Source of the DNA: Eutrophovita brisbanensis | Lineage (GTDB): Bacteria > Pseudomonadota > Gammaproteobacteria > Burkholderiales > Eutrophovitaceae | DNA: 64,000 bases | Assembly: GCA_038147395.1 (NCBI GenBank) | Contig: JAYQTM010000001.1 | Span: forward strand, 1,736,001 to 1,800,000 | Direction of reading: 5' to 3' | Shown here: positions 36,800 through 45,281 of the stretch, piece by piece | Layout of the letters: each line of letters opens with the position of its first letter | Position numbering within the stretch: the stretch's first letter is position 1 | Notes under the pieces: model-generated | Database searches by the model: none | What the model was told of the DNA's origin: nothing | What the model saw: the letters and a program-made list of their open reading frames with translations, nothing else | Translations under genes and position numbers: made by a program

Positions 36800-36817
36800 G
36801 AGCTCCCACTCGAGCTC
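36800..36817 (-). terminator. Weak hairpin downstream of the feo operon
   Basis: GAGCTC at 36800-36805 and 36812-36817 form a six-base stem around a six-base loop. It lies between the end of the Cys-rich feo-linked gene (36884) and the next minus-strand gene (start 36772). The following minus-strand bases are T-rich but not a clean run. It is a possible terminator for the feo operon. Confidence 0.3.
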
Positions 36818-36883
36818 TTTATTAACCGACTATTCTAGTTTGGTCTCAAAACCTGTGCAGCGCGTCGCAATAGACATCAGGTC

Positions 36884-37108
36884 TCACTTGGCAGACCGAC
36901 ACGCTCCACAGGATGAAGTAGGCGCACATCCAACGCATGATTGCTTGGTTGGCACGTCTATGTTGTGTCTTGGCATACCACACACATCCTTTAAAAGGAC
37001 AAGTGTCTTAAACGTCAATTTCGGAAACCATTTGGAAAGAAGGTAGCACCCGCTACAAATAACGATGACCAAAACAGTGCTTAACTCAAAAAATTGATAC
37101 GCAGACAC
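36884..37108 (-). CDS. FeoB-linked small Cys-rich membrane protein
   Basis: 74 residues from a GTG six bases after the feoB stop. The N-terminus LSTVLVIVICSGCYLL is one membrane helix. The C-terminus holds CGMPRHN and CVGCAPTSSCGACRS, a five-Cys tail plausible for iron or an Fe-S cluster. Small proteins with this layout are known directly downstream of FeoB in Gammaproteobacteria and are thought to assist Fe(II) uptake. The opposite-strand ORF here is a shadow. No strong ribosome site is seen, so translation is probably coupled to feoB. Confidence 0.72.
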   Translation of the reverse strand: MSAYQFFELSTVLVIVICSGCYLLSKWFPKLTFKTLVLLKDVCGMPRHNIDVPTKQSCVGCAPTSSCGACRSAK

Positions 37109-37114
37109 GTGATA

Positions 37115-38923
37115 TTAATTAAAGAGGTTAAAAACTAGTAACGAAGCGAGATACGCGAGTCCAAAGAGATAAACCATCGCAGTTAACATCACCCCCCAAG
37201 ATTGGGTCTCTTTCTTTATTACCGCGAGAGTTGCCAGGCACTGAGGGGCGAATATGTACCATGCAAGCAGAGCAAGGCCGGTTGCTAAACTCCATTCACT
37301 CGAAACAATTGGGAGCAATTGAGCCGACGGATCCTCAACCGACGCGGAAATCGCGTACACAGTTCCTAGAGCACTGACCGCAACCTCCCTCGCTGCCAAA
37401 CCTGGAATCAAGGCAACACAAATCTGCCAATTGAATCCGAGCGGCGCGAAAATCCACTCCACAGAGTGTCCTATTCGACCAGCAATACTGTAGTCAATCG
37501 CTGTGCCTTGCCAACCTTCTGGCGGACTCGGATAGGTAGATAGCACCCAAAGAATGACGGTTATCGCGAGAATGACTTTACCAATACGCGCGAGAAAAAT
37601 CTTGGCTCGCTCAATCAAACCAATCACGATATCTCTTGGGTTAGGCATTCGATACGCTGGCAACTCAAGCATCAATGTTTGAACCTCATTAGAGCGTCTC
37701 ATTTTTTTCATCACTGATGCAACAAGTAGCGCACTGACAATGCCCGCGCTATAAAGACCGAAAAGGGTGAGCCCCTGCAGGTTAAACATCCCAAGTACCG
37801 CCCGATCTGGGATAAAGGCTGCAATAAGAAGCGCGTACACGGGCAGTCGCGCAGAGCACGTCATTAATGGAGCAACAAGAATCGTTGTGATTCGATCGCG
37901 TCTATCCTGAATTGTTCGAGTCGCCATGATTCCAGGTATTGCGCACGCAAAGCTAGATAACAGCGGAATAAACGAGCGTCCCGAGAGTCCAGCACCGACC
38001 ATAAAGCGATCAAGTAGAAACGCTGCTCGAGGCAAGTAACCTGACTCCTCAAGGATCAAGATAAACAAGAATAGAAACAGTATCTGTGGAAGAAAAATAA
38101 TGACGCTCCCAACGCCACCAATCAACCCCTCAACAAGCAAATCCCTGAGTGGCCCAGACGGTAACATCACCTCAACAAACTGCCCCAATTGTCCAACGCC
38201 CGAATCCACCAAATCCATGAACGGGGCGGCCCAAGAAAAAACTGCCTGAAACATGAAGAACATGGTGAGCGTCAAAATCCCAAGACCAGCTACGGGGTGT
38301 AAAAAGACCCTATCCAACGTGTCGTCAAGCGTTGCGGTTTTTGAAGGAACGTACACAGCTTCAGATATCAGTCGTTTCGCCTCCGCATGGAAGTCAATAT
38401 CCTCCGCCTTGCGAGGCTCCTGAAACATCCCACTTTGGATGAAGTCTGTAAGCGAGCGGGCGCCCTCTCGTCTCACTGCGACTGTCTCAACAATGGGAAC
38501 CCCCAATCCTTCAGATAAGGCCTCTGAGTTAATTGTGATACCACGCCTCTTGGCGGAGTCAGCCATATTCAGTGCAAGAACCATTGGGATCCCAAGTGCT
38601 CGAACCTCGAGCGCAAATCTCAGGTGTAACCGTAAGTTAGTAGAGTCAACAACGCAAACAATCAGGTCGGGACGCTTTTCCCCCTCGACGAGACCCAGAC
38701 ACACGTCTCGGGTAACTAACTCGTCTGGACTCTGTGTATCGAAGGAGTAAGCCCCAGGAAGATCTAATATTTCATACTGGTCACCTGCCACGCGCAGGAG
38801 CCCAGATTTTTTTTCTACCGTCACACCCGGGTAGTTAGCAACTTTTTGTCTACTGCCGGTTAATTGATTGAATAGCGCGGTTTTCCCAGAATTTGGGTTA
38901 CCAACTAACGCGATGCGCATCAT
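37115..38923 (-). CDS. feoB: Ferrous iron transporter B
   Basis: 602 residues, on the short side of the family. The N-terminal GTPase has G1 GNPNSGKT (8-15), G3 DLPG and G4 NMAD. The membrane part has the two gate motifs FACAIPGIMA and MTCSARLPVYALLI with their cysteines, and ends with helices near VYLFGLAYLASLLVFNLF. It imports Fe(II) under low-oxygen or low-iron conditions. The start overlaps the feoA stop by four bases (either of two adjacent ATGs). It is followed by the small Cys-rich protein. Confidence 0.95.
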   Translation of the reverse strand: MMRIALVGNPNSGKTALFNQLTGSRQKVANYPGVTVEKKSGLLRVAGDQYEILDLPGAYSFDTQSPDELVTRDVCLGLVEGEKRPDLIVCVVDSTNLRLHLRFALEVRALGIPMVLALNMADSAKRRGITINSEALSEGLGVPIVETVAVRREGARSLTDFIQSGMFQEPRKAEDIDFHAEAKRLISEAVYVPSKTATLDDTLDRVFLHPVAGLGILTLTMFFMFQAVFSWAAPFMDLVDSGVGQLGQFVEVMLPSGPLRDLLVEGLIGGVGSVIIFLPQILFLFLFILILEESGYLPRAAFLLDRFMVGAGLSGRSFIPLLSSFACAIPGIMATRTIQDRRDRITTILVAPLMTCSARLPVYALLIAAFIPDRAVLGMFNLQGLTLFGLYSAGIVSALLVASVMKKMRRSNEVQTLMLELPAYRMPNPRDIVIGLIERAKIFLARIGKVILAITVILWVLSTYPSPPEGWQGTAIDYSIAGRIGHSVEWIFAPLGFNWQICVALIPGLAAREVAVSALGTVYAISASVEDPSAQLLPIVSSEWSLATGLALLAWYIFAPQCLATLAVIKKETQSWGVMLTAMVYLFGLAYLASLLVFNLFN

Positions 38924-39177
38924 ATCGAAGACACCTCGGTGACGTGTACTCGACCTGCCTCTTCCCTTCGCAAAGCGAAACGAGTGAAACCAATTTGAAT
39001 AAGTACTGGATCCATGCCTAATGGACCATGCGTAATCATGACGACCTCTTCACCTGGGACAAAACCCAAATGTCTCAGGCGGCGTGAAATCAGGTCGTTT
39101 TCATCCCGATGCTCAACACGCTCAATAGTCGCTCTGAAGCCCTTCTTGAGGCCGGCAAGGGTTACGGGTAACGTCAT
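38920..39177 (-). CDS. feoA: Ferrous iron transport protein A
   Basis: 85 residues with the SH3-like FeoA fold: LAGLKKGFRATIERVEHRD, RLRHLGFVPGEEVVMITHGPLGMDPVLI and GFTRFALRREEAGRVHV. It binds FeoB in the cytoplasm and modulates its GTPase. It is the first gene of the feo operon. A near-consensus Fur box begins 18 bases upstream of the ATG, so it is expected to be derepressed when iron is scarce. Confidence 0.93.
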   Translation of the reverse strand: MTLPVTLAGLKKGFRATIERVEHRDENDLISRRLRHLGFVPGEEVVMITHGPLGMDPVLIQIGFTRFALRREEAGRVHVTEVSSI

Positions 39178-39195
39178 GGATAACTGAATCTAAAT

Positions 39196-39214
39196 GAGAA
39201 TGATTTTCATTATA
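39196..39214. promoter_or_regulatory. Fur box upstream of feoA
   Basis: The 19 bases GAGAATGATTTTCATTATA match the classical Fur consensus at 15 of 19 positions, including the full AATGAT and TCATTAT half-sites. It sits 18 bases from the feoA start, where bound Fur would block transcription. The divergent aminotransferase gene starts about 90 bases away on the other side. Confidence 0.82.
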
Positions 39215-39305
39215 TCGATTATTTCAAAAAGATTACTAAAGTAATCACACCTTGACCAAGGCTACAATTCCTGTACTTGAAAATTATCGAAGATACATAT
39301 CGATT

Positions 39306-40463
39306 ATGAAAAACCAGGCAAGAGATATCGTACGAACGCTCAACCGCTCTAGCATCAGAGAGGTCGCTGACGTGGGCATGGATCAACAAGGGGTTGATGC
39401 CTTTTGGTTCGGGGAATCGGATGAAATCACCCACGAAGCCATCCGACAAGCTGCGATCAAATCGCTGCAAGCTGGGGACACGTTCTACTCACAAAACCTT
39501 GGAATCCCAGAGTTACGCGAATCAATAACAATGTACTCAACCAGTCTTCACGGATATTCACACCAGAGAAGTATCGCAGTCACAAATTCTGGAATGTCCG
39601 CACTGATGATTGCAATACAAGCCATCGTTAACCCAGGAGACGAGGTTTCAATAATCACGCCAGTTTGGCCCAACCTTGTTGAGATTCCAAAGATCATCGG
39701 CGGCTTGTCTGTTCGAGAGCCTTTGCGGTACGAAAATCAAAGATGGCAGCTCGATTTAGATCACCTGCTCTCTTCACTAACGCGCAAAACAAAAGCGATA
39801 TTGATCAACTCGCCAAATAACCCAACAGGTTGGACAATCTCAACAGAGGAACAGAAGGTCATTCTTGAACACTGCAGAAAACAAGGAATTTGGATCATTG
39901 CCGATGATGCGTACGAGCGATTACATTATTCATCCGCATTAACTGCGCCCTCTTTTCTACCGCTAGTAGATGAGGAGGATCGATTCATCAGCGTGAACAC
40001 ATTCTCCAAAACTTGGCAAATGACAGGTTGGCGACTCGGCTGGATCAACATGCCGCAATCTCTGGAGATCGACATCGGGACGCTAATTGAGTACAACACG
40101 TCTTGTGCTCCAGTGTTCGTCCAGAGAGCAGGGGTCGCCGCCCTCTCTCTAGGGGAAGAACCAATCAGCGCAGTAAAAAATAAGCTGAGACACGCCAGAG
40201 ATCATCTACTTTCTGGGCTCCGGGATATTGAGTCCTTAGAGCTCTCGAACCCTGAGGGAGCTATGTACCTATTTATAAAAGTATCGAACTTGAAGGACTC
40301 GCTATCATTTACGAAAGAGCTCGTGAGAAAACATGGATTGGGTCTCGCACCCGGCCAAGCTTTTGGCCCCGAAGGCGAGGGCTACGTGAGGTGGTGCTTC
40401 GCCACATCTACGGATCGCCTAGAATTAGGATTAGAAAAAATAAAGAGAATATTTCAAACATGA
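39306..40463 (+). CDS. PLP-dependent aminotransferase, class I/II
   Basis: 385 residues from the ATG at 39306. A TTG 54 bases upstream is possible but has no ribosome site and adds an atypical extension. It is a fold-type I enzyme with VTNSGMSALMIAIQAIVNPGD, INSPNNPTG (167-175), IIADDAYERL and the PLP-binding Lys235 in NTFSKTWQMTGWRLGW. It transfers an amino group to or from a 2-oxoacid. The next gene starts within its stop codon (ATGA). The amino donor and acceptor are unknown, and the sequence resembles the broad aspartate/aromatic group. Confidence 0.88.
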   Translation: MKNQARDIVRTLNRSSIREVADVGMDQQGVDAFWFGESDEITHEAIRQAAIKSLQAGDTFYSQNLGIPELRESITMYSTSLHGYSHQRSIAVTNSGMSALMIAIQAIVNPGDEVSIITPVWPNLVEIPKIIGGLSVREPLRYENQRWQLDLDHLLSSLTRKTKAILINSPNNPTGWTISTEEQKVILEHCRKQGIWIIADDAYERLHYSSALTAPSFLPLVDEEDRFISVNTFSKTWQMTGWRLGWINMPQSLEIDIGTLIEYNTSCAPVFVQRAGVAALSLGEEPISAVKNKLRHARDHLLSGLRDIESLELSNPEGAMYLFIKVSNLKDSLSFTKELVRKHGLGLAPGQAFGPEGEGYVRWCFATSTDRLELGLEKIKRIFQT

Positions 40464-41107
40464 GAGTCATCATCGTTCCCGTGACGCCATTTCAACAAAA
40501 TTGCTCAATACTGATTTGTGAAAAAACAAACGAGGCGGCTATCGTTGATCCAGGCGGCGATATTGATCATATCTTAGAGGCCGTCAAAAAAGAGTCAGTG
40601 ACGGTGGTAAAGATACTTTTAACTCACGGTCATCTTGACCACTGTGGTGCTACTAGAGAAATCTCTAAATTACTCAAAGTTCCAGTCGAAGGCCCTCATG
40701 TAGACGATCAATTCTGGATCGACCAACTGGCAGAACAAAGCCGTCAATTTGGCTTTCCTGCCTCAGAGTCATTTACATCAGATCGATACTTGACTGACAA
40801 GGATACGATCACGTTCGGCGACATTGAGTTAGAGGTAAAACACTGTCCTGGACACACGCCAGGGCATGTCATTTTCTTCTCTGAGGTAGAAAAATTAGCA
40901 ATTGTTGGGGATGTCATTTTCCAAGGGTCAATCGGTCGCACAGATTTTCCTAAGGGAGACCACCAGACATTAATCTCATCAATCGTCAACCAACTCTGGC
41001 CGCTCGGTGACGATGTTACATTTATACCTGGCCACGGACCTAACTCGACCTTTGGACAAGAGAGACTAAACAATCCGTTTGTAGCTGATTCGATACTAAA
41101 TGGCTAG
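40460..41107 (+). CDS. MBL-fold metallo-hydrolase (GloB/YcbL-like)
   Basis: 215 residues from the ATG overlapping the aminotransferase stop; the frame is open further upstream but inside that gene. THGHLDHCG is the THxHxDH metal motif. HCPGHTPGHVIFF, VGDVIFQGSIGRTDFP and FIPGHGPNSTFGQE carry the remaining ligands. This is a type II glyoxalase-like thioesterase that could hydrolyse S-lactoylglutathione or another thioester. Translational coupling to the aminotransferase suggests a shared pathway, though YcbL-type enzymes are often housekeeping. Confidence 0.88.
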   Translation: MRVIIVPVTPFQQNCSILICEKTNEAAIVDPGGDIDHILEAVKKESVTVVKILLTHGHLDHCGATREISKLLKVPVEGPHVDDQFWIDQLAEQSRQFGFPASESFTSDRYLTDKDTITFGDIELEVKHCPGHTPGHVIFFSEVEKLAIVGDVIFQGSIGRTDFPKGDHQTLISSIVNQLWPLGDDVTFIPGHGPNSTFGQERLNNPFVADSILNG

Positions 41108-41152
41108 ACGCTTTCTCAATCATTCGGAACAAGAAATGCGAGGGAATCAAAA

Positions 41153-42022
41153 ATGAGTTTATCGATAGCACCCATAAAGGATAACTTTGCCGCCGAAGTG
41201 CAAGGTATTAGCGTGAGCAATGCCCTCTCGCGGGAGACGATAGAAACACTTCAAAATGCGATCGATCAGCATGGGGTACTCGTCTTTCGAGATCAAAATA
41301 TCGACGACGAGCAACAAATTGCATTCAGTTTAAACTTTGGGGAAATTGAGCCTGCGAACAATAAAACCAATATTACAAAGCAAGAAGACAGGCGGCTTTC
41401 AAACATGTTGGCAGACATATCAAACCTAGATAAGAGCGATAATCTACACGGACAAGAGTCGAGACAGAGGGTCTTTAATCTTGGAAATCGCCTATGGCAC
41501 TCCGACAGCTCTTTTAGAAAAAACCCCGCTCGGTATTCACTTTTATCAGCGAGAAGAATTCCTGTGAAGGGTGGCGACACGCAGTATGCCGACATGCATG
41601 CGCCGTATGAGAACTTAAGCCGTGAGATGAAAAACTTAATTGAAAATTTGAAGTGCGAACACTCGTTGATGCACTCAAGAGCGAGGCTCGGAATGACCGA
41701 ATTCACGGACGCCGAAAGAACGGACTTTGAGCCTGTCATACAACCACTGGTTCGCACACATCCAGCGACTGGTCGAAAATCCCTCTTCCTAGCCTCTCAC
41801 GCGGGTGCTATCGTGGGAATGCCTAAAGCAGATGCGAAATTATTGCTCGAAGAATTAACCGAGATCGCAACTCAGAGAGAACACGTCTACGCACACGTGT
41901 GGCGACAGTACGATCTTGTCATGTGGGACAACCGAAGGACGATGCATCGAGCACGTCCGTTTGATGACACCAAAGAAAAACGAGACATGAGAAGAACAAC
42001 AATTGCCGGCGACCCGGCGTAA
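41153..42022 (+). CDS. TauD/TfdA family 2-oxoglutarate-dependent dioxygenase
   Basis: 289 residues. Fe(II) ligands are His116 and Asp118 in LWHSDSSFRK and His265 in RTMHRARPF. The 2-oxoglutarate-binding Arg is in DMRRTTIAGD. Spacing and motif context match TfdA, which cleaves aryloxyacetates, and relatives act on taurine, sulfate esters or carnitine precursors. It lies between a metallo-hydrolase and a zinc-less MDR gene on the same strand. The substrate is not predictable. Confidence 0.88.
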   Translation: MSLSIAPIKDNFAAEVQGISVSNALSRETIETLQNAIDQHGVLVFRDQNIDDEQQIAFSLNFGEIEPANNKTNITKQEDRRLSNMLADISNLDKSDNLHGQESRQRVFNLGNRLWHSDSSFRKNPARYSLLSARRIPVKGGDTQYADMHAPYENLSREMKNLIENLKCEHSLMHSRARLGMTEFTDAERTDFEPVIQPLVRTHPATGRKSLFLASHAGAIVGMPKADAKLLLEELTEIATQREHVYAHVWRQYDLVMWDNRRTMHRARPFDDTKEKRDMRRTTIAGDPA

Positions 42023-42048
42023 GTTAGATAAAACCCCACATCATCAAC

Positions 42049-43059
42049 ATGAACATCGTTAAGCTCACGACGGGGAACACACCCCGTTTCAATATCCAAG
42101 AAGAGAAAAAAACCAGCTTAGGTGACAACGAGGTCCTTGTTCGAATCAGAGCATGTGCACTCAATTATCGAGATTTGATTGTTGCTGATGGCAATTACCC
42201 AGGAATTCCTTCAGGAGGAAGCATCATCCCGTTGTCAGATGGCTGTGGAGATATCGTCGATGTAGGAAAAAATGTGACCACGTGGTCAATTGGGACGAGG
42301 GTGATATCGAGTTTCTTTCAAGATTGGAGAGATGGATCATTTCTAGGCGAATACATGCAGGGAGCACTCGGTGGTGGAATAGATGGGGTTTTGTGCGAGT
42401 ACAGAATCTTCCCTGAACATTCTATTGTCAGAGCACCTGAAAATCTCAGCTACGAGGAGGCTGCATCGCTTCCGTGTGCGGCGCTGACCGCTTGGCATGC
42501 ACTTTTTGAAAAAGGTGAGACAAAACCAGGAGACCGAATTCTAACCTTGGGTAGCGGAGGCGTGTCAGTCTTTGCGATTCAATTCGCAAAATTATCGGGA
42601 GCAATTGTATTTGCGACCTCGTCGAATGACAATAAACTTGATCGGTTGAAGGCGCTCGGTGCTGATCACGGGGTCAATTACCTCACTCATAAAAATTGGG
42701 ACGAGGAGATCAAAACATTGACTCTCGGTGAAGGCGTCAATCACGTCATAGAGGTCGGCGGGGGCGGAACTCTAACCACATCGATGAATGCGCTGTCTCA
42801 CGGAGGCACAGTGAGCCTTATTGGTAGGCTAACTGGAACAGAAAATAAAATCGACCCTAGACCAATCGTAGCGAAGGGATTGACGGTAAATGGTATCTAT
42901 GTGGGTAGCGTATCGATGTTACAGAGAATGTGCAAAACGATCGAGACCAAAGATGTCAAACCCATCATTGATCGTTCATTCGACTATCACGATGTCGCTG
43001 ATGCGTATGACTATTTGAGATCTGGAACGCACTTTGGGAAAGTAGTCATCACGGTGTAG
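42049..43059 (+). CDS. Zinc-independent MDR family NAD(P)-dependent oxidoreductase (second copy type)
   Basis: 336 residues, the same subfamily as the gene at 3031-4047. NYRDLIVADGNYPG and IPLSDGCGDI replace the zinc-ligand motifs. AALTAWHALFEKGETKPGDRILTLGSGGVSVFAIQFAK is the NADP fold. The two copies share architecture but are clearly diverged, so they are probably paralogues with different substrates. It follows the TfdA-like gene by 26 bases and converges on an acyl-CoA synthetase gene. Confidence 0.86.
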   Translation: MNIVKLTTGNTPRFNIQEEKKTSLGDNEVLVRIRACALNYRDLIVADGNYPGIPSGGSIIPLSDGCGDIVDVGKNVTTWSIGTRVISSFFQDWRDGSFLGEYMQGALGGGIDGVLCEYRIFPEHSIVRAPENLSYEEAASLPCAALTAWHALFEKGETKPGDRILTLGSGGVSVFAIQFAKLSGAIVFATSSNDNKLDRLKALGADHGVNYLTHKNWDEEIKTLTLGEGVNHVIEVGGGGTLTTSMNALSHGGTVSLIGRLTGTENKIDPRPIVAKGLTVNGIYVGSVSMLQRMCKTIETKDVKPIIDRSFDYHDVADAYDYLRSGTHFGKVVITV

Positions 43060-43070
43060 CCTGATAACAA

Positions 43071-44678
43071 TCAATCTCGCAGTAGCCGACGAATAATTTT
43101 TCCTGTATTGGTCCGCGGCAACTCATCGACGAACACGATCTCTCTGGGATATTCATGCTTGGAAAGTCGGATTTTTACCCATTCTTTCAATTCCTCTGCC
43201 AATCCAGATTCAGGAATCAGACCAGGGCGCAAAACAACATGGGCCTTCACAATTTGGGTTCTGGTTGCGTCTGGCTTCCCAACGACAGCAGCCAACTGCA
43301 CTTGTGGGTGAGCAATTAGACAATCTTCTATTGGCCCCGGACCGATTCGGTACCCAGCGCTCGTGATGACATCGTCGTCTCGCCCTACGAAAGTAATATA
43401 GCCCTCCTCGTCCATCACTCCAATATCCCCGGTGACTAGCCAGTCACCGAGAAATTTCTCTGCTGTCGCCCTCTCGTTGTTCCAGTACCGAAGAAACATC
43501 ACTGGATTCGGAGACAGTACCGCGATGTCACCTATCTCACCGTGAGGCTGGATATTGCCACTTTTATCAATGATCTCGACGCGATGTCCCGGAGCTGCTC
43601 GACCAATCTTTCCAGGTTTGAATCCGTATAAGCTGGAACACGCACTGACAGTCATATTGCACTCGGTTTGTCCATAAAATTCATTAATCGGGACTCCGAA
43701 ATTTGCTTCTGACCAAGATTGAAGCTCTTCCCCTAAAGATTCTCCACCACTCGCTATTGACCTCAAATTAACTCCAGCGAACTGCTTGCTTGGAAGGGAC
43801 CTCATTAGTTTTAGCGCGGTGGGGGGCATGAACACATTACGAACCGAGTACTTGGACAATAGCCGCGCCGCGAGCTCTGGATCAAATTTCTCAAAACGTC
43901 TTGCGAGAACTGGAACTCCAACTTGCCAAGCCGCGAACAAGACATCAACCAGGCCACCTATCCATGCCCAGTCTGCCGGCGACCAAATCAAATCACCGCG
44001 CTGCCCGAGGAAATCGTGTGAGAATTCGACACCAGGCATGTGGCCAAGCATTGATCTGTGAGGCAAGAGTGCACCTTTCGGGTCTCCAGTTGTACCGGAT
44101 GTATAGATAATTAAAGCTGGATCATCAGCGTGTGTCCTCTTCGTATCAAAGGAATCAGACGCAACATCCATCAAAGCATCAATGGAGGAAGAGTCAGAGC
44201 CCACATGAGAATCGACGCTTAGAACGTGCAACAAATCAGGCAATGAGTCACGGATAGTTGAAAGCGTCTGGACACCTACGCCATCCGTTACGATCAGCTT
44301 AGCACCTGAGTCTTTTAGCCGAAACGCAAGCGCATCCGGTCCAAATAGCGTGAACAACGGTACCGCAATCGCACCTAATCGGTAAGCCGCAAGATGCGCA
44401 AAAGCAACCATCGGGTGCTGCGGCAACAGAACTGCTACTCGGTCTCCATTTGTAATGCCTTTTGACGCAAAAACGTTAGCCAGTTTATTCGACTCTCTAC
44501 GAACATCGTCGAACGAATATTCTTCGGTGCGACCATCGTGCGTCTCGAACACCAGCGCTCGCCGACGCGTACCCGTTACCCACTTATCGCATATGTCAGC
44601 GGCAATGTTGTAGGTTTCAGGAATTTGCCACTGAAAATTGTCGTAGAGTTCGCGGTAAGAATCTGATTTAGTAAGCAT
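43071..44678 (-). CDS. AMP-binding acyl-CoA synthetase
   Basis: 535 residues of the ANL superfamily. The P-loop is YTSGTTGDPKGALLPHRSM. SGGESLGEELQSW and EFYGQTECNM form the acyl pocket and A5 motif. WLVTGDIGVMDEEGYITFVGRDDDVI is the hinge region and RTNTGKIIRRLL contains the catalytic lysine. It activates a carboxylic acid to its CoA ester using ATP. Sequence features resemble medium-chain or aromatic acid synthetases. It is transcribed alone toward the TfdA/MDR unit. Confidence 0.9.
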   Translation of the reverse strand: MLTKSDSYRELYDNFQWQIPETYNIAADICDKWVTGTRRRALVFETHDGRTEEYSFDDVRRESNKLANVFASKGITNGDRVAVLLPQHPMVAFAHLAAYRLGAIAVPLFTLFGPDALAFRLKDSGAKLIVTDGVGVQTLSTIRDSLPDLLHVLSVDSHVGSDSSSIDALMDVASDSFDTKRTHADDPALIIYTSGTTGDPKGALLPHRSMLGHMPGVEFSHDFLGQRGDLIWSPADWAWIGGLVDVLFAAWQVGVPVLARRFEKFDPELAARLLSKYSVRNVFMPPTALKLMRSLPSKQFAGVNLRSIASGGESLGEELQSWSEANFGVPINEFYGQTECNMTVSACSSLYGFKPGKIGRAAPGHRVEIIDKSGNIQPHGEIGDIAVLSPNPVMFLRYWNNERATAEKFLGDWLVTGDIGVMDEEGYITFVGRDDDVITSAGYRIGPGPIEDCLIAHPQVQLAAVVGKPDATRTQIVKAHVVLRPGLIPESGLAEELKEWVKIRLSKHEYPREIVFVDELPRTNTGKIIRRLLRD

Positions 44679-44730
44679 GGTATGTTCAACTAGGCTGTTG
44701 TTCAGATCCTAGCAAAACATTTGGAATGGG

Positions 44731-44762
44731 AAAATAAAAACGCCTCGCTAGTTAGCGAGGCG
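44731..44762 (-). terminator. Rho-independent terminator of the cold-shock gene
   Basis: A perfect inverted repeat (CGCCTCGCTA 44741-44750 with TAGCGAGGCG 44753-44762, effectively a nine-base stem with a four-base loop) is followed on the minus strand by TTTTTATTTT (plus strand 44731-44740). It lies 39 bases after the cold-shock gene stop and upstream of the acyl-CoA synthetase gene. Confidence 0.85.
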
Positions 44763-44800
44763 CATCGCCCTGAGGGCCGCTCCGTAAAGCAGCAAAACCC

Positions 44801-45007
44801 TTAGTCTATTGGCGTAATGTTGGTTGCCTGCTCACCCTTAGGACCAGTCGTGACCTCGAAGGAAACTTTTTGGTTTTCCTTGAGTGTCTTGAAACCGCTG
44901 GAACTAATTGCCGAGAAGTGCGCAAACAAGTCTTTACCACCATCATCGGGAGTTATAAAACCAAAACCTTTGGAGTCGTTAAACCACTTCACAATACCTG
45001 TACTCAT
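44801..45007 (-). CDS. Cold-shock protein (CspA family)
   Basis: 68 residues, one cold-shock domain. RNP1 is KGFGFI and RNP2 is DLFAHF. The full MSTGIVKWFNDSKGFGFI start is standard. It binds single-stranded RNA and DNA as a chaperone. An AAGGAAAG ribosome site precedes the ATG and a strong terminator follows. The roughly 270-base gap upstream may hold a long 5' leader as in other csp genes, but I see no defined consensus. Confidence 0.95.
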   Translation of the reverse strand: MSTGIVKWFNDSKGFGFITPDDGGKDLFAHFSAISSSGFKTLKENQKVSFEVTTGPKGEQATNITPID

Positions 45008-45281
45008 TGAATCTTTCCTTGAAAAATAAAAAAAATGACAAAAATTTCAAGTAGAGACCAACCAAAACACAATCACAGGTAACCCACGACTAGCTTCGTA
45101 CAGCGAATAGCACTGTCCCAGCTTGATAATCTTGCATGCGCGTTATACCTAAAACGAGTGCTTTCGTCAAAGCTTTTTCACTGAATGGCAAATAAGCCTC
45201 TCAATTTCGAAACAACGAATTAATCGTTAATATAAAGATTCACAATATAACTACGCACCAAGATCAATTTAGGGGGAACAC

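Noticed and set aside
36840..37046. Plus-strand ORF opposite the feoB-linked small gene
   Set aside because: The minus-strand frame has a membrane helix and Cys motif of a known feo-linked type and follows feoB by six bases; the plus frame has neither.
41293..41757. 154-codon minus-strand ORF within the TfdA-like gene
   Set aside because: Antisense shadow; Cys- and Ser-rich, no motif.
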